This document shows positions 24,254-33,151 of a DNA stretch of 64,000 nt, piece by piece. The translations under genes and the position numbers were made by a program. This stretch comes from Sphingomonas daechungensis (GTDB lineage Bacteria > Pseudomonadota > Alphaproteobacteria > Sphingomonadales > Sphingomonadaceae): NCBI RefSeq assembly GCF_014489495.1, contig NZ_CP060780.1, positions 2,057,001-2,121,000 of the forward strand, read 5' to 3'. The notes beneath the pieces are model-generated. The model saw nothing but the letters and a program-made list of their open reading frames with translations. It was not told the origin of the DNA and searched no databases. Numbering within the stretch: position 1 is the first letter of the stretch; each line of letters starts with the position of its first letter.

Positions 24254-24825
24254 TCACGCGGCGCCGGTCTCGTTGGCGAGCAGGCGAATGTCGATCCCGT
24301 CGGATTTGAACGCGGCGACCCAGCGCTCGTCGGTCGGCGTGTCGAAGATCAGCTTCGGCGTGGCTGGCGCGGCGTACCAGCCGTGCCGCGTCATCTCCTC
24401 GTCGAGCTGGCCCTCGCCCCAGCCAGCATAGCCGAGAGCGACAATCCACTGCGAGGGGCCTTGCCCTCAGCGATCGCCTTCAGGACGTCGATCGTGCCGG
24501 TCATGCCGAACACTGCCCCGTCAGGTCCGTTGACCTGGAGAGAGTCCTGTCCGCCCCAGTCGGTCGAATGGAGGACGAAGCCCCGGCCCGGCTCGACCGG
24601 GCCGCCGTGGTGGACCGCGCAATCCGGGGCATCGCGGGGGTCGATTTCAAGCTGTTCCAGCAAGGACCGAAAGCGCATGCCGGCGCGCTTCTGGCCGATC
24701 CCGACGCCAACCGCGCCGTTCTCATCGTGCACGCAAAGCGCGACCACGGCACGCTCAAAGCGTGGGTCGGCCATTCCGGGCATTGCCAGCAGCAATTTGC
24801 CCGACAGGAAACGCGGCTCGTCCAT
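24254..24825 (-). CDS. yqgE: YqgE/AlgH family protein (one-base frameshift)
   Basis: Conserved UPF0301 family of uncertain function. It shows FLSGKLLLAMPGMADPRF at the start, VVALCVHDENGAVGVGI, the GGPVEPGRGFVLH loop and, after the break, WIVALGYAGWGEGQLDEEM. The frame shifts at the GGGG at 24455-24458; one more G restores continuity. Corrected length 190 residues, family-typical. I chose ATG 24825 because it matches where family members begin; earlier in-frame ATGs add a non-conserved leader. Confidence 0.93.
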
Positions 24826-24925
24826 GGATCGGTAATGAGCCGCGAGAGTTGACGCGGCAAGTCTTGAGAAGACACCCATCGCGGCTGTAGGGGCATCAGC
24901 CGTATTCCCTCCAAGGAGATTTCGC

Positions 24926-25404
24926 ATGACGATCAATGTTGGCGACAAGCTGCCGGACGTTCCGCTGACCGTGGCGACCGACAACGGCCCGAGCAAACCA
25001 CCAGCGGCGAGTTCTTCGCCGGCCGCCGCGTGGCCCTGTTTGCCGTGCCGGGCGCCTTCACGCCGACCTGCTCCGCGCGCCATCTGCCGTCCTACGTCGA
25101 GAAGGCCGGAGACATCAAAGGCAAGGGCGTCGATGAGATCGCCTGCCTCTCGGTCAATGACCCGTTCGTCATGTCGGCCTGGAACAAGGCTGATGGCTCC
25201 AGCGACATCACCATGCTCGCTGACGGCAATGGCGCATTCTCCGATGCGCTCGGACTTTCGTTCGATGCCAGCAAGTTCGGCATGGGCAAGCGCAGCCAGC
25301 GCTATTCGATGCTGATCAACGACGGCGTCGTCGAACAGCTGAACGTCGAAGCGCCGGGCGAGTATCGCGCCTCGAGCGCCGAGACGCTGCTCGAACAACT
25401 TTAG
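24926..25404 (+). CDS. Peroxiredoxin of the Prx5 type (one-base frameshift)
   Basis: Thiol peroxidase reducing H2O2 and organic peroxides. The peroxidatic cysteine is in VPGAFTPTCSARHLP; the conserved Arg lies near SQRYSMLIND. The AAA at 24995-24997 is one A short: restoring it gives GPSKTTSGEFFAGRRVALF. Corrected length about 159 residues. ATG 24926 follows AAGGAGA at good spacing. Divergent from yqgE, with about 100 bp shared upstream sequence. Confidence 0.94.
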
Positions 25405-25447
25405 GCGCGGCGTCCGTCGCTTATCCGCATCTCCTCACCGCTGGACT

Positions 25448-25472
25448 GAAACTTGCCTCGGTCCAGCGCGTT
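25448..25472 (+). promoter_or_regulatory. Candidate EcfG-type general stress promoter
   Basis: GAAAC (one mismatch to GGAAC) is followed after 16 bases by CGTT, matching the alphaproteobacterial general stress consensus. It lies 33 bp before the ATG of the membrane protein gene at 25506. Judged by eye only. Confidence 0.4.
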
Positions 25473-25505
25473 GAAAACACAACGAAACCTGGAGGAGATT
25501 CCAAC

Positions 25506-25937
25506 ATGGCAAGAAGCAACAACCGCGGCCGGAATAACAATCCGTCGGGCCGCAACCAGTACAGCAGCGACTGGCTGAACACGGTCAAGGACCGGCCGAT
25601 CGCCGCCGCTGCAGTCGCGGCAGCCTCGGTCGGTGCAGGGGTGTTCCTCTGGTCGAAGCGCAACGCGCTTAGCGAGCAGATGAGCAACCTCAGCAGCCAG
25701 ATCAGCGACTGGACCGAGAACATGCGCTCCTCGGGCAGCGATAGCGACGAGTTCGACACCGCCGGCGCTGACAGCTCACCCTCCGGCGCGGCGACCGGCA
25801 GCAGCTCGGCGCGCACTTCGCGCTCCACTGGGTCGCGGCCAACGGCCACCCGCAGCAAGAGCGGCATGAGTGAGACCGGCGGCGGCAATGGTTCGCTCGG
25901 CGCTCACACCGGATCGGGATCCGGTACGACGGCCTGA
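25506..25937 (+). CDS. Small single-span membrane protein with Ser/Gly/Thr-rich tail
   Basis: No family recognised. The 143-residue protein has an Asn/Arg/Gly-rich N terminus (MARSNNRGRNNNPSGR), one hydrophobic Ala/Val span (about residues 31-49), a short amphipathic stretch (SEQMSNLSSQISDWTENM) and a low-complexity Ser/Thr/Gly tail. Strong ribosome site CTGGAGGAGA. A candidate stress promoter lies just upstream and a strong terminator just downstream, so it is probably monocistronic. The layout recalls small stress-induced envelope proteins, without evidence of function. Confidence 0.75.
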   Translation: MARSNNRGRNNNPSGRNQYSSDWLNTVKDRPIAAAAVAAASVGAGVFLWSKRNALSEQMSNLSSQISDWTENMRSSGSDSDEFDTAGADSSPSGAATGSSSARTSRSTGSRPTATRSKSGMSETGGGNGSLGAHTGSGSGTTA

Positions 25938-25960
25938 CTTCAAGACCACCGAACAATGAA

Positions 25961-25985
25961 GGGGCGCCGCGAGGCGCCCCTTTTT
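25961..25985 (+). terminator. Rho-independent terminator
   Basis: GGGGCGCC and GGCGCCCC form a perfect eight-base stem around GCGA, followed by five T residues. It ends the 25506 gene; the converging M2 peptidase gene stops at 25990. Confidence 0.92.
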
Positions 25986-25989
25986 CAAT

Positions 25990-27860
25990 CTACCAACCGC
26001 ACTGCTTCCCGCGGTTCTGCTCTTCGAGCCAAGTTTGAAGCGGCGCAAAATATTCGAGCATCGGCTTGGCCGACATCTCGCGGCTGCCGGTGAAGGCCTG
26101 GAGCGCATCCGGCCAGGGCTTCGATGCACCCATCGCCAGCATCTGGTTCAGCCGCTGACCGACTTCCTTGTTGCCATAGAAGCTGCAGCGGTGAAGCGGG
26201 CCCTGCCAGCCGGACATGTCGCAGGCGGCCTTGTAGAACTGGAACTGAAGGACTCGCGCCAGGAAGTAGCGAGCGTAAGGCGTGTTTCCCGGGATGTGGA
26301 ACTTGGCGCCAGGATCGAAGTCCGCTTCCGAACGACCAACCGGCGGCGTGATGCCCTGATACTCGCGCTTCAGGTCGACCCAGGCCTGGTTATAGTTCGC
26401 CGGCGTGATCGAGCCGTTGAACACACCCCACCGCCACTTGTCGACCAGCAGGCCAAACGGAAGGAAGGCGACCTTGTCCATCGCCTGACGGAGCAGCAGG
26501 CCGGTGTCCTTGCTGGCATCCGGAACCTTGCTGCGGTCGAGAAGGCCGATCTGCACCAGATATTCCGGCGTCACCGACAGAGCGATGAAGTCGCCGATCG
26601 CTTCATGGAAGCCGTCGTTGGCGCCATTGAGATAGAAATAGGGCTGCTGGTTGTAGGCCCGCTGATAGAAGTTGTGCCCAAGCTCGTGATGGATGGTCAC
26701 GAAGTCGTCGGCATTGACCTTGGTGCACATCTTGATGCGCAGGTCGTCCTTGTTGTCGAGGTCCCAGGCCGAAGCGTGACAGATGACCTCGCGATCCTGC
26801 GGCCGGGTGATCTGCGACCGGGTCCAGAAGCTCGCTGGAAGCGGCGCGAAGCCGAGCGAGGTGTAGAAGCCCTCACCGGCCTTCACCATCTTCACCGGGT
26901 CGTACTTCTTCGCCTTCAGCAACGCTTCAAGGTCGTATCCGATATCGCCCGAGCCCTTCGGCGCGACGACGTCGTAGATATTGCCCCACTCCTGTGCCCA
27001 CATGTTGCCGAGAAGGTCGGCGCGGATCGGGCCGGTCGCTGGCTGCACGGCATTGCCGTACTTATGATTGAGCTTGGACCGCGTGTAGCAGTGGAGCGCC
27101 TGGTACAGCGGCTTCGTCTCCGCCCACAGTCGATCGTACATCGCCGAGAACTCCTCAGGCGACATGTCGTACTGCGACCGCCACATGGCCCCGGTATCGG
27201 CATAGCCGAGTTCCTTGGCACCTGCGTTCGCGATCTCGACCATGCGCGTATAGTCCTGGCGCATCGGCCGGCCGACATTCTCGTGCCAGCTCTGCCAGAT
27301 TTCCTTGGTCTCGTTCGGATTGCGAAGCTCGCCCATCAGCGCTTCAGCGTCGTCGCCGGTGATGACCTTGCCGTTGTGCGTCGCGCGGCCCTTGCCGTAG
27401 GCCGACTGCAGGCGGGTCGTGATCTCGTTGAGCTCGGCGGCCGAGCCCGATGTTTGCGGCGCAGCAAGGACGAGAGCACCGCGAAGAATGTTCAGCTTGC
27501 GCGCGACGTCAGGATCGAGCCCGGGAACCCGCGCATATTGGGCGGCGAGGGTCGCATATTTGACGCCTTTCTCGGTCCCAATGGTTCCGAAATAGGCGTT
27601 CAGCGCATCGGTATCGTCGTTGATGTAGGTCGCATTCACCCAGGCGGCGCGGCCCCGATGACGCTGAAGTCGAACATGTCCTTTTCGGCCGCAGCGATGA
27701 ACTGCGCGGCCCCATCAGGCGTCAGCGGATACGGAAGCGCGTCCGCGGCCGGCGCGGCGGCACTCGCCGGAACTTCGGCGACCGGCGCTGCGGAAGACGT
27801 GTTGGCGGCGCAACCTGCAAGCGCGATCGCCGCAAGCGAAACAGATGCTGCAAATTTCAT
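25990..27860 (-). CDS. M2 (angiotensin-converting-enzyme-like) peptidase, lipoprotein (one-base frameshift)
   Basis: Zinc dipeptidyl carboxypeptidase of family M2, envelope-anchored. The N terminus MKFAASVSLAAIALAGCAA has a lipobox (LAGC) and an Ala/Pro linker. Zinc site: TIHHELGHNFYQ with the downstream Glu in HEAIGDFIALSV; other ACE features are NYNQAWVDLKREYQG and the C-terminal FTGSREMSAKPMLEYF. The CCCC at 27653-27656 lacks one base; correction gives VIGGRAAWVNATYI. About 623 residues. Start ATG 27860 has GGGGAG upstream. Its role may be uptake of peptides as nutrients, as for other bacterial M2 enzymes. Confidence 0.93.
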
Positions 27861-27949
27861 GGAATCGACTCTCCCCAAGCTCGGCAGACTCCCGAGGCGG
27901 CCCGACTGGAACTTGCCACCCCCTTTCGTCAAGCCGTGGCGCATGATCT

Positions 27950-28708
27950 TCAAACGGCGGAAAGAAATTCCGCGATGGCAATGCCGAACTCGGGCTTGGT
28001 AACCGAGCTCATGTGCGTTCCGGGCACTTCCCGAAACACGGCATTCGGAAGAACGTTCGCAAGCTCTTCGGCCGAACCGTTATCATCATCCTCGCTGCCG
28101 CAGACGACCAGCGTCGGCATGGTGAAGGCTTCAAGCCAGTCCATGAAGGTGTCCTCGAAGCTTTCGAGGAGCTGGGCCGCGGCGATGCGGTCGACACCCT
28201 GGCTCTTCATGAACTGGATGGACAGCCAGTGCGGGTCGCCGCGCTGCACGGTATCGAACAGTCGGATGGCTTCGACGAAGAAGGTCTTCCGACGCTCCCA
28301 GTTCCGCAAGCCTTCGAGGCCGGCACCGCCGAGGATCGCGCGCCGAGGCTTCAAGCCTTCGCCAATGCCCTCGACGGTTGTCCGTGAACCCAGCGAAAAA
28401 CCGCCGAGGTCGAAGTCGGCGAGACCGAGATGGGCGATCATTTCGCGCAGATCGCGGGCCAGAATGCCCTTCGGATAAAATTCCGGACCATGCGGACGGC
28501 CGCTGGCCCCGTGAGCGCGGAGATCCGGCATGATCACGCGGAAACCCTGTTCGGCGATGCGGTCGGCGTGGCCGAAGCGAATCCAGTTCATTTTCGCGTC
28601 GGAAAAGAGTCCGTGGAGCAGGATGACCGGCCTGCCCTCGCCCAGTTCATGGTAGGCCAGGTCGACGCCATCGGAAGCCGACCACCGGCGGATTACAGCC
28701 CCCGTCAT
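27950..28708 (-). CDS. Alpha/beta hydrolase
   Basis: Serine hydrolase of 252 residues with oxyanion motif PVILLHGLFSD, nucleophile elbow DLGGFSLGSRTT, acid region CGSEDDDNGSAEEL and catalytic His in VPGTHMSSV. No signal peptide; cytoplasmic. The substrate cannot be told from sequence. The gene is intact and lies 89 bp upstream of the M2 peptidase on the same strand. Confidence 0.9.
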   Translation of the reverse strand: MTGAVIRRWSASDGVDLAYHELGEGRPVILLHGLFSDAKMNWIRFGHADRIAEQGFRVIMPDLRAHGASGRPHGPEFYPKGILARDLREMIAHLGLADFDLGGFSLGSRTTVEGIGEGLKPRRAILGGAGLEGLRNWERRKTFFVEAIRLFDTVQRGDPHWLSIQFMKSQGVDRIAAAQLLESFEDTFMDWLEAFTMPTLVVCGSEDDDNGSAEELANVLPNAVFREVPGTHMSSVTKPEFGIAIAEFLSAV

Positions 28709-29003
28709 CCGCGAATGGTCCCAATGTTCGCACTAACGAAGCTGCAAACGGCGATTTCGGCGGAGCGATTTTTCATCGATGACGCGACATGTCAGGCGCA
28801 TTCCTACTTTGCAACGGATGCGAGTTGCGGCGGAGAATGGACTTGGTCCGTTGGCGTGCCCGGACGCCTCTATCTGCAGGCTGGCGGCCGGAATGGGTGG
28901 ATAGCTGCCGTCGCGATGCAGGCTGGTGATGTCAAAAGTGCGGATTGTAAGACCCTAGATTCAATGTCACCGGATCAAGGCACATCTTAGGACTCGTTGG
29001 CCC
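28709..29003. other. Intergenic stretch of 295 bp, no supported gene
   Basis: A plus-strand frame of 88 codons (28724-28990, beginning MFALTKLQTAIS and containing three Cys and several Trp) stays open, but it has no ribosome site, no recognisable homology and weaker third-position GC than real genes nearby. Possible promoter DNA for the converse-oriented genes on either side. Confidence 0.4.
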
Positions 29004-29018
29004 TTGATCCATCAATGT

Positions 29019-30194
29019 ATGCGCAAAGCGTCCAGACGACCTTACGCAGGAAAACGGTTTGGTGTGCTGTCGATTGCATTCGGACTCTTCGCTTCAGCCG
29101 TGTCCTCAGCGGTATTTGCGCAGGACGATCCTGGATTTCTACACCCTGGCGCGTTAAACACGGCTTCCGGGCTCGACAGGGCGCGAGCACGGATCGCCGA
29201 GGGCCAAGAGCCATGGGCAAGCATCCTCCACAGGGTTGAACAGAAGGCTCAGGCGCCCGGCCTCGCTCTCACCGTCATCGACGCGGAGGATCAAACTCAG
29301 GCAGCGGCTTCGCAAGCAGAAGCCGTGAAAGCTTACGCCAATGCGCTCGCATGGCGCCTTACGGGCAATCGCAAATATTCTCGACGGGCTATCGCAATTC
29401 TCAACCTTTGGGCGAACTTACGAGGATTCGTCGGGAAGACCGATCAGGACAAATTGCACGCTGGATGGATCGGCGCACTTTTCGGCGAGGCAGCCGAAGT
29501 CATGCGAGAGTCTCCAGACTGGAGCACTGACGATATAGCAGCCTTGCAGGCCATGTTTCGGCGAGCATTCTACCCGCAGCTGCTCACGGCCAGTCACTGG
29601 AATGGCAATGTCGACCTGACCCAGATCGACGCTTTGATGACAATCTCCGTCTTCAACGACGACGTTTCCGCATTCAAAATTGGTCTGCAAAGGCTTGAGG
29701 CTCGAAGCAAGGCCTACATCTTTCTTCAATCCGATTTTGAGCCTGGCGCAGGCGATCATCGCATATCTCCGGCGGTCTGGTTCGATCCCGTTCGGTGGGT
29801 CGATGGCCTGACCCAAGAAACCTGCCGTGACAACGGCCATCATGCACAGTTTGGGTTAGCCTCAGCCCTCCACGCCGCTGAAATTGCCTGGAATCAGGGT
29901 GTGGATGTTTACACGCCCCAAACCAAGCGGTTTACCGCGGCAATGGAGCTCTTGGCCCGCCAACTCTTGACCGGCGACATGCAAGGTACCTGCGCCAACG
30001 CAGTTTCAACCGACACCGTCTTCAATACCTTTGAAGTCGGATTCAATCACTACCACTATCGCGTGGGCTTGCCTTTGCCGTTTACCGAGCGGCTAATTTC
30101 TGAGCGTGTAAGACCCGACGGCGCGTCGGAATTGAACATATTCCACGAGACTTTGACCCACGGCGCAAATGGCGAATATGTTTGGCAGCAGTAG
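29019..30194 (+). CDS. Exported alginate-lyase-like polysaccharide lyase
   Basis: Member of the alginate lyase fold group. After a signal peptide (residues about 1-35, ending SAVSSAVFA-Q) come family segments YANALAWRLTGNRKYS, ILNLWANLRGF, NGNVDLTQIDALMTISVFND, LTQETCRDNGHHAQFGLA and VGFNHYHYRVGLPLP, which in relatives carry the Asn, His and Tyr of the active site. About 391 residues. I chose ATG 29019; a TTG 15 bases upstream keeps the frame. Probably periplasmic, cleaving a uronic-acid polymer; the exact substrate is unknown. No other polysaccharide utilisation genes adjoin it. Confidence 0.82.
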   Translation: MRKASRRPYAGKRFGVLSIAFGLFASAVSSAVFAQDDPGFLHPGALNTASGLDRARARIAEGQEPWASILHRVEQKAQAPGLALTVIDAEDQTQAAASQAEAVKAYANALAWRLTGNRKYSRRAIAILNLWANLRGFVGKTDQDKLHAGWIGALFGEAAEVMRESPDWSTDDIAALQAMFRRAFYPQLLTASHWNGNVDLTQIDALMTISVFNDDVSAFKIGLQRLEARSKAYIFLQSDFEPGAGDHRISPAVWFDPVRWVDGLTQETCRDNGHHAQFGLASALHAAEIAWNQGVDVYTPQTKRFTAAMELLARQLLTGDMQGTCANAVSTDTVFNTFEVGFNHYHYRVGLPLPFTERLISERVRPDGASELNIFHETLTHGANGEYVWQQ

Positions 30195-30311
30195 CTGGTC
30201 CTGCTGGTCAATTCGATCAAGCAGCAGCAACTTCCGCTGCGTGGGCGCACCTTCGACGGAACCCTTTCATCCTCACTGCTGCAATGGCGTCGGAAGCTGC
30301 CACCGGAAGCC

Positions 30312-30346
30312 TAGTGGCAGGAATGGATCGAACTCCGCCACTAACC
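30312..30346. repeat. Small inverted repeat, copy 1
   Basis: TAGTGGC and GCCACTA ends flank a core containing GGAATGGATCGAA. Same ends and core recur near 30659, 30993 and 34827. Confidence 0.6.
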
Positions 30347-30658
30347 CCCAAGCGGCGGAAACGGTTGGAAAGCTGACGTTATCTACACCTATGCGATGCG
30401 CCCGAGCCGTCAGACTTCTCGGACTGGTTGCCGAACGCGACGGGTTCAATGGCATTTGGCAGATGCGCCGACACTACGCCATCATTGGCGCTAAACTTGA
30501 CGGCGTTCGCTAGGGGACTCGTCCCGGGAGCCGACGTGCACTCCTTCAGAAAAGCGGGAGCGCAAATCAATGTCTCTCAGGCGCTGAAATGCTTAGTGGT
30601 CGAGTTCAGCGATGCATCTTTCCTAAACCTCCTTCCCGTCCCAAACACTAGGGTGAAC

Positions 30659-30691
30659 CCTAGTGGCAGGAATGGTTCGAGGCGGTCCAAA
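30659..30691. repeat. Small inverted repeat, degenerate copy 2
   Basis: TAGTGGCAGGAATGG, then TTCGAGGCGG: left end and core as in copy 1, right end degraded. Confidence 0.5.
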
Positions 30692-30989
30692 ACCTGAAGA
30701 AGGCATCTAGGTAATATTACTCATTCTAGCTAATCTGAGCATTAGTTAGGATCCGGAGATCATAGGTCGCCGGGGTCCGAATGATTGAGTATCGTCGCGG
30801 CATCGCCAGTCAGCGCAAGACGCCCTTTTGGCACTGGCACGCCGAGTGCCCTGGGTACCCGCTTTCGACATTTGCCATTCGCAAAATTCGGCCAGATGAG
30901 ACTGAGCTGTGTCCTCGATGCGTTAGCTTGTCTGAGCGTTGAGGGCATTATGTCGCTGCTTCACGGCTCAGCGGTCAGCATGTGCCTAG

Positions 30990-31019
30990 TGTCCGCAATG
31001 GGTCGAAAGCGGCCACTAG
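30990..31019. repeat. Small inverted repeat, copy 3
   Basis: AGTGTCCGCAATGGGTCGAA followed by AGCGGCCACTAG; left arm altered, core GGGTCGAAAGC and right end GCCACTA kept. Confidence 0.55.
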
Positions 31020-31055
31020 GGATAGGCGAGAATGCGTAGTTCGTTCGATGAGACC

Positions 31056-32051
31056 CTAAGCAACCTGCAAGACTGCTTCGGCAAACTCTCGCGGCGCTTC
31101 CTGCGGCAAATTGTGCCCAATTCCGCCACCGATGGTCCTATGCTCATAATTGCCGGTGAACTTGGCGCGATAGGCAGCAGGCTGCGGGTGTGGAGCGCCA
31201 TTGGCATCCCCTTCCATCGTAATCGTTGGAACACTGATCGTGGGCCCCGCTGCAAGTCGTTCCTCGATATCGTCGTACCGCGCATCCCCTTTCGCCAAGC
31301 CTATTCGCCAACGGTAATTGTGGATCACGACGGCCACATGGTCCGGATTGTCGAAGGAAAGCGCCGAGCGGGCAAAAGTCGCGTCGTCGAACTTCCACTG
31401 CGGCGAGGCGAGACGCCAGATCAGTTTGTTGAACTCGATGCGATTCTTCTCGTAGCCCAGTTTCCCTCGCTCCGTCGCGAAATAGAATTGGTACCACCAC
31501 TGGTATTCCGCTTCGGGCGGGAGCGGTTGCTTTCCTGCCTGCTGGTTGCCGATCAGGTAGCCGCTGACGGACACGAGAGCCCTGACGCGTTCGGGCCATA
31601 GCGCCGACACTATGTCCGCCGTTCGCGCACCCCAGTCGAAACCCGCAAGGACTGCCCTATCGATTTTCAAAGCATCCAACAGAGCAACCGCGTCCATCGC
31701 CAGCGCGGCTGGCTGGCCATTGCGGACCGTGTCGGCGGACAGGAAGCGCGTCGAACCGTATCCGCGAAGGTAAGGGACGATCACGCGATGACCAGCGGCG
31801 GCAAGGATGGGCACGACTTCCTCGAAGGCGTGGATGTCGTAAGGCCAGCCATGAAGCAGTAGAGTTGGAATACCCTGTACAGGTCCAGCTTCGACGTAGC
31901 CAATGTTCAAAAGTCCGCCATCAATTTGCTTGATCGCCCCGAATGCTGGGACCGTCGCAGAAGTGGCCGCACCCAATTGACTCGCAGTCAGCGTCGCTGC
32001 GGCCACACCGAGAAATTCTCTCCGATCAAGCTGACCCAACTTGGCCTCCAA
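31056..32051 (-). CDS. Exported epoxide-hydrolase-like alpha/beta hydrolase
   Basis: The 331-residue protein begins with a probable Tat signal (LDRREFLGVAAATLTAS). Hydrolase features are LLLHGWPYDIHAFEEV (HGxP oxyanion motif), the aspartate nucleophile in LAGFDWGARTADI and the final His in GGGIGHNLPQEAP. This Asp-nucleophile pattern suits epoxide hydrolases and haloalkane dehalogenases; the HGWP motif favours the former. Intact. It is two bases downstream of the TMEM175-type gene, same strand. Confidence 0.87.
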   Translation of the reverse strand: MEAKLGQLDRREFLGVAAATLTASQLGAATSATVPAFGAIKQIDGGLLNIGYVEAGPVQGIPTLLLHGWPYDIHAFEEVVPILAAAGHRVIVPYLRGYGSTRFLSADTVRNGQPAALAMDAVALLDALKIDRAVLAGFDWGARTADIVSALWPERVRALVSVSGYLIGNQQAGKQPLPPEAEYQWWYQFYFATERGKLGYEKNRIEFNKLIWRLASPQWKFDDATFARSALSFDNPDHVAVVIHNYRWRIGLAKGDARYDDIEERLAAGPTISVPTITMEGDANGAPHPQPAAYRAKFTGNYEHRTIGGGIGHNLPQEAPREFAEAVLQVA

Positions 32052-32052
32052 T

Positions 32053-32690
32053 TTAAGGACAGGAATGCTCCACGTCGTGATGTTCGTCTTCCGGCGAGCC
32101 CTTCGTCACGATTTGTGCGCGGATGATCGGCACGACCAGCATGGGCGGAACGCTCACAAAGCAGATCCACGCCAGCCAGACGTTTACGAACGCAAGAGGG
32201 ATCGAGGCGAGGTAAATCGCCAGAAAAGCAGCAGACTTGCGTAAGATGCGGTGATGAATGTCGCGGTGCGCTGCGTTGTGGCTCCGCCGCGATGCGTGCG
32301 AGCGAAGCAGCATGAAGGCCGCCGTGCTTGCCGCGCCGACCGAGCCGTAAACTGCCGCCGCTACAGACGAAAGTGGATGCGTCCCTAAAAATCTCGTCGC
32401 TAAGGGGATCGAGGAGATGCAGAACAGCAGGAGATTGTTGAACCAGATTGTGGTCCGGGTTGGCCGGCTGAGCGTAAAAATCAGGTAATGGTGGCTGACC
32501 CAGAGATTGGCGATGACGAAGAAACTGAGCGCGTAAGTCAGGTAGCCAGCGCCAAACCGCTGGAGCGTTACGGAATCACTTGCAAATGCAAGTCTGTCAG
32601 GGATGTGGACTTCCAGCACCATGATGGTGATGACGATCGCAAACACGCCATCCGAAAAGGACTCTACGCGGCGATTGGTCGGCCGCAGTT
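32053..32690 (-). CDS. TMEM175-type (DUF1211) cation channel, start uncertain
   Basis: Bacterial TMEM175 proteins are tetrameric potassium-conducting channels. Here the signature RRVESFSDGVFAIVITIMVL opens the protein, followed by several more hydrophobic spans and a basic C terminus. The nearest standard start (GTG 32646) falls inside this motif and would delete its RxxxFSDG part. The frame is open upstream to about 32750 without ATG, GTG or TTG; a CTG near 32690 is the only near-start. Either a rare start is used or a base is missing upstream, as so often in this window. About 210 residues. Confidence 0.8.
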
Positions 32691-32711
32691 CCGGATCGAC
32701 AGTCCGCGCGC

Positions 32712-33098
32712 CTATCTTTTCAGCGTGACTAACGGTTTGCCCTTCTCAATCACGTAGGTTGCCAATTCGGACGCGGGCGCCTCGCTGGAATTCCTGGCCG
32801 AGTGGAACACGCCAGCTGGCACGAACAGAACGTCGCCGGCCTTGACTGTAAACGCTCCTTCGCCCTCGACGTCGTACTCGATGGTGCCGTTAAGGACGTA
32901 GATGATTTCTTCCCCTGGATGACTGTGCATTGGAAAGGAAGCGCCCGGAGCAAAATCGACCCGAGCCTGAAGCGATTCCCAGCCGGGAATGCTGAGGTCG
33001 TGGCGCTGAAGGTCGGTACGCTCAGTGCCCGGAGGGCGCGCAGGAGGCGCTTGCCCCTGGATCGCTGCAACCGCAGCAATCGCAATTAAGGGTGACAT
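32712..33098 (-). CDS. Small exported cupin protein
   Basis: A 128-residue single-domain cupin with metal ligands in FPMHSHPGEEIIYVLNG (HxHxxxE pattern) and the second motif AGDVLFVPAGVFHSA. The N terminus (MSPLIAIAAVAAIQGQA) looks like a signal peptide, so I use ATG 33098 instead of an upstream ATG at 33125. Function unknown; such cupins bind metal and small molecules. It lies just upstream of the TMEM175-type gene. Confidence 0.85.
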   Translation of the reverse strand: MSPLIAIAAVAAIQGQAPPARPPGTERTDLQRHDLSIPGWESLQARVDFAPGASFPMHSHPGEEIIYVLNGTIEYDVEGEGAFTVKAGDVLFVPAGVFHSARNSSEAPASELATYVIEKGKPLVTLKR

Positions 33099-33151
33099 AG
33101 TCTTCTCCCGAGGGATGGGCGGCACTTGATCGGCACCGCCCTCACAATCGT

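Larger units (their letters stand above)
30195..31055. other. 861-bp non-coding stretch with dispersed repeat copies
   Basis: No open frame here has a ribosome site, family motif or codon bias typical of the neighbours. It is visibly lower in GC (for example about 30700-30770) and holds three degenerate copies of a small inverted repeat listed separately. It reads like insertion or decay debris at the core of the accessory segment. Confidence 0.6.

Noticed and set aside
28724-28990. 88-codon plus-strand frame with several Cys and Trp
   Set aside because: No ribosome site, no recognised family, weak codon bias; kept only as a note on the gap.
30195-30314. In-frame continuation of the alginate-lyase-like gene past its TAG for about 38 codons
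   Set aside because: An open run of this length after a stop is expected often by chance; the sequence (for example KQQQLPLRGRTF) shows no family feature and ends at a repeat.
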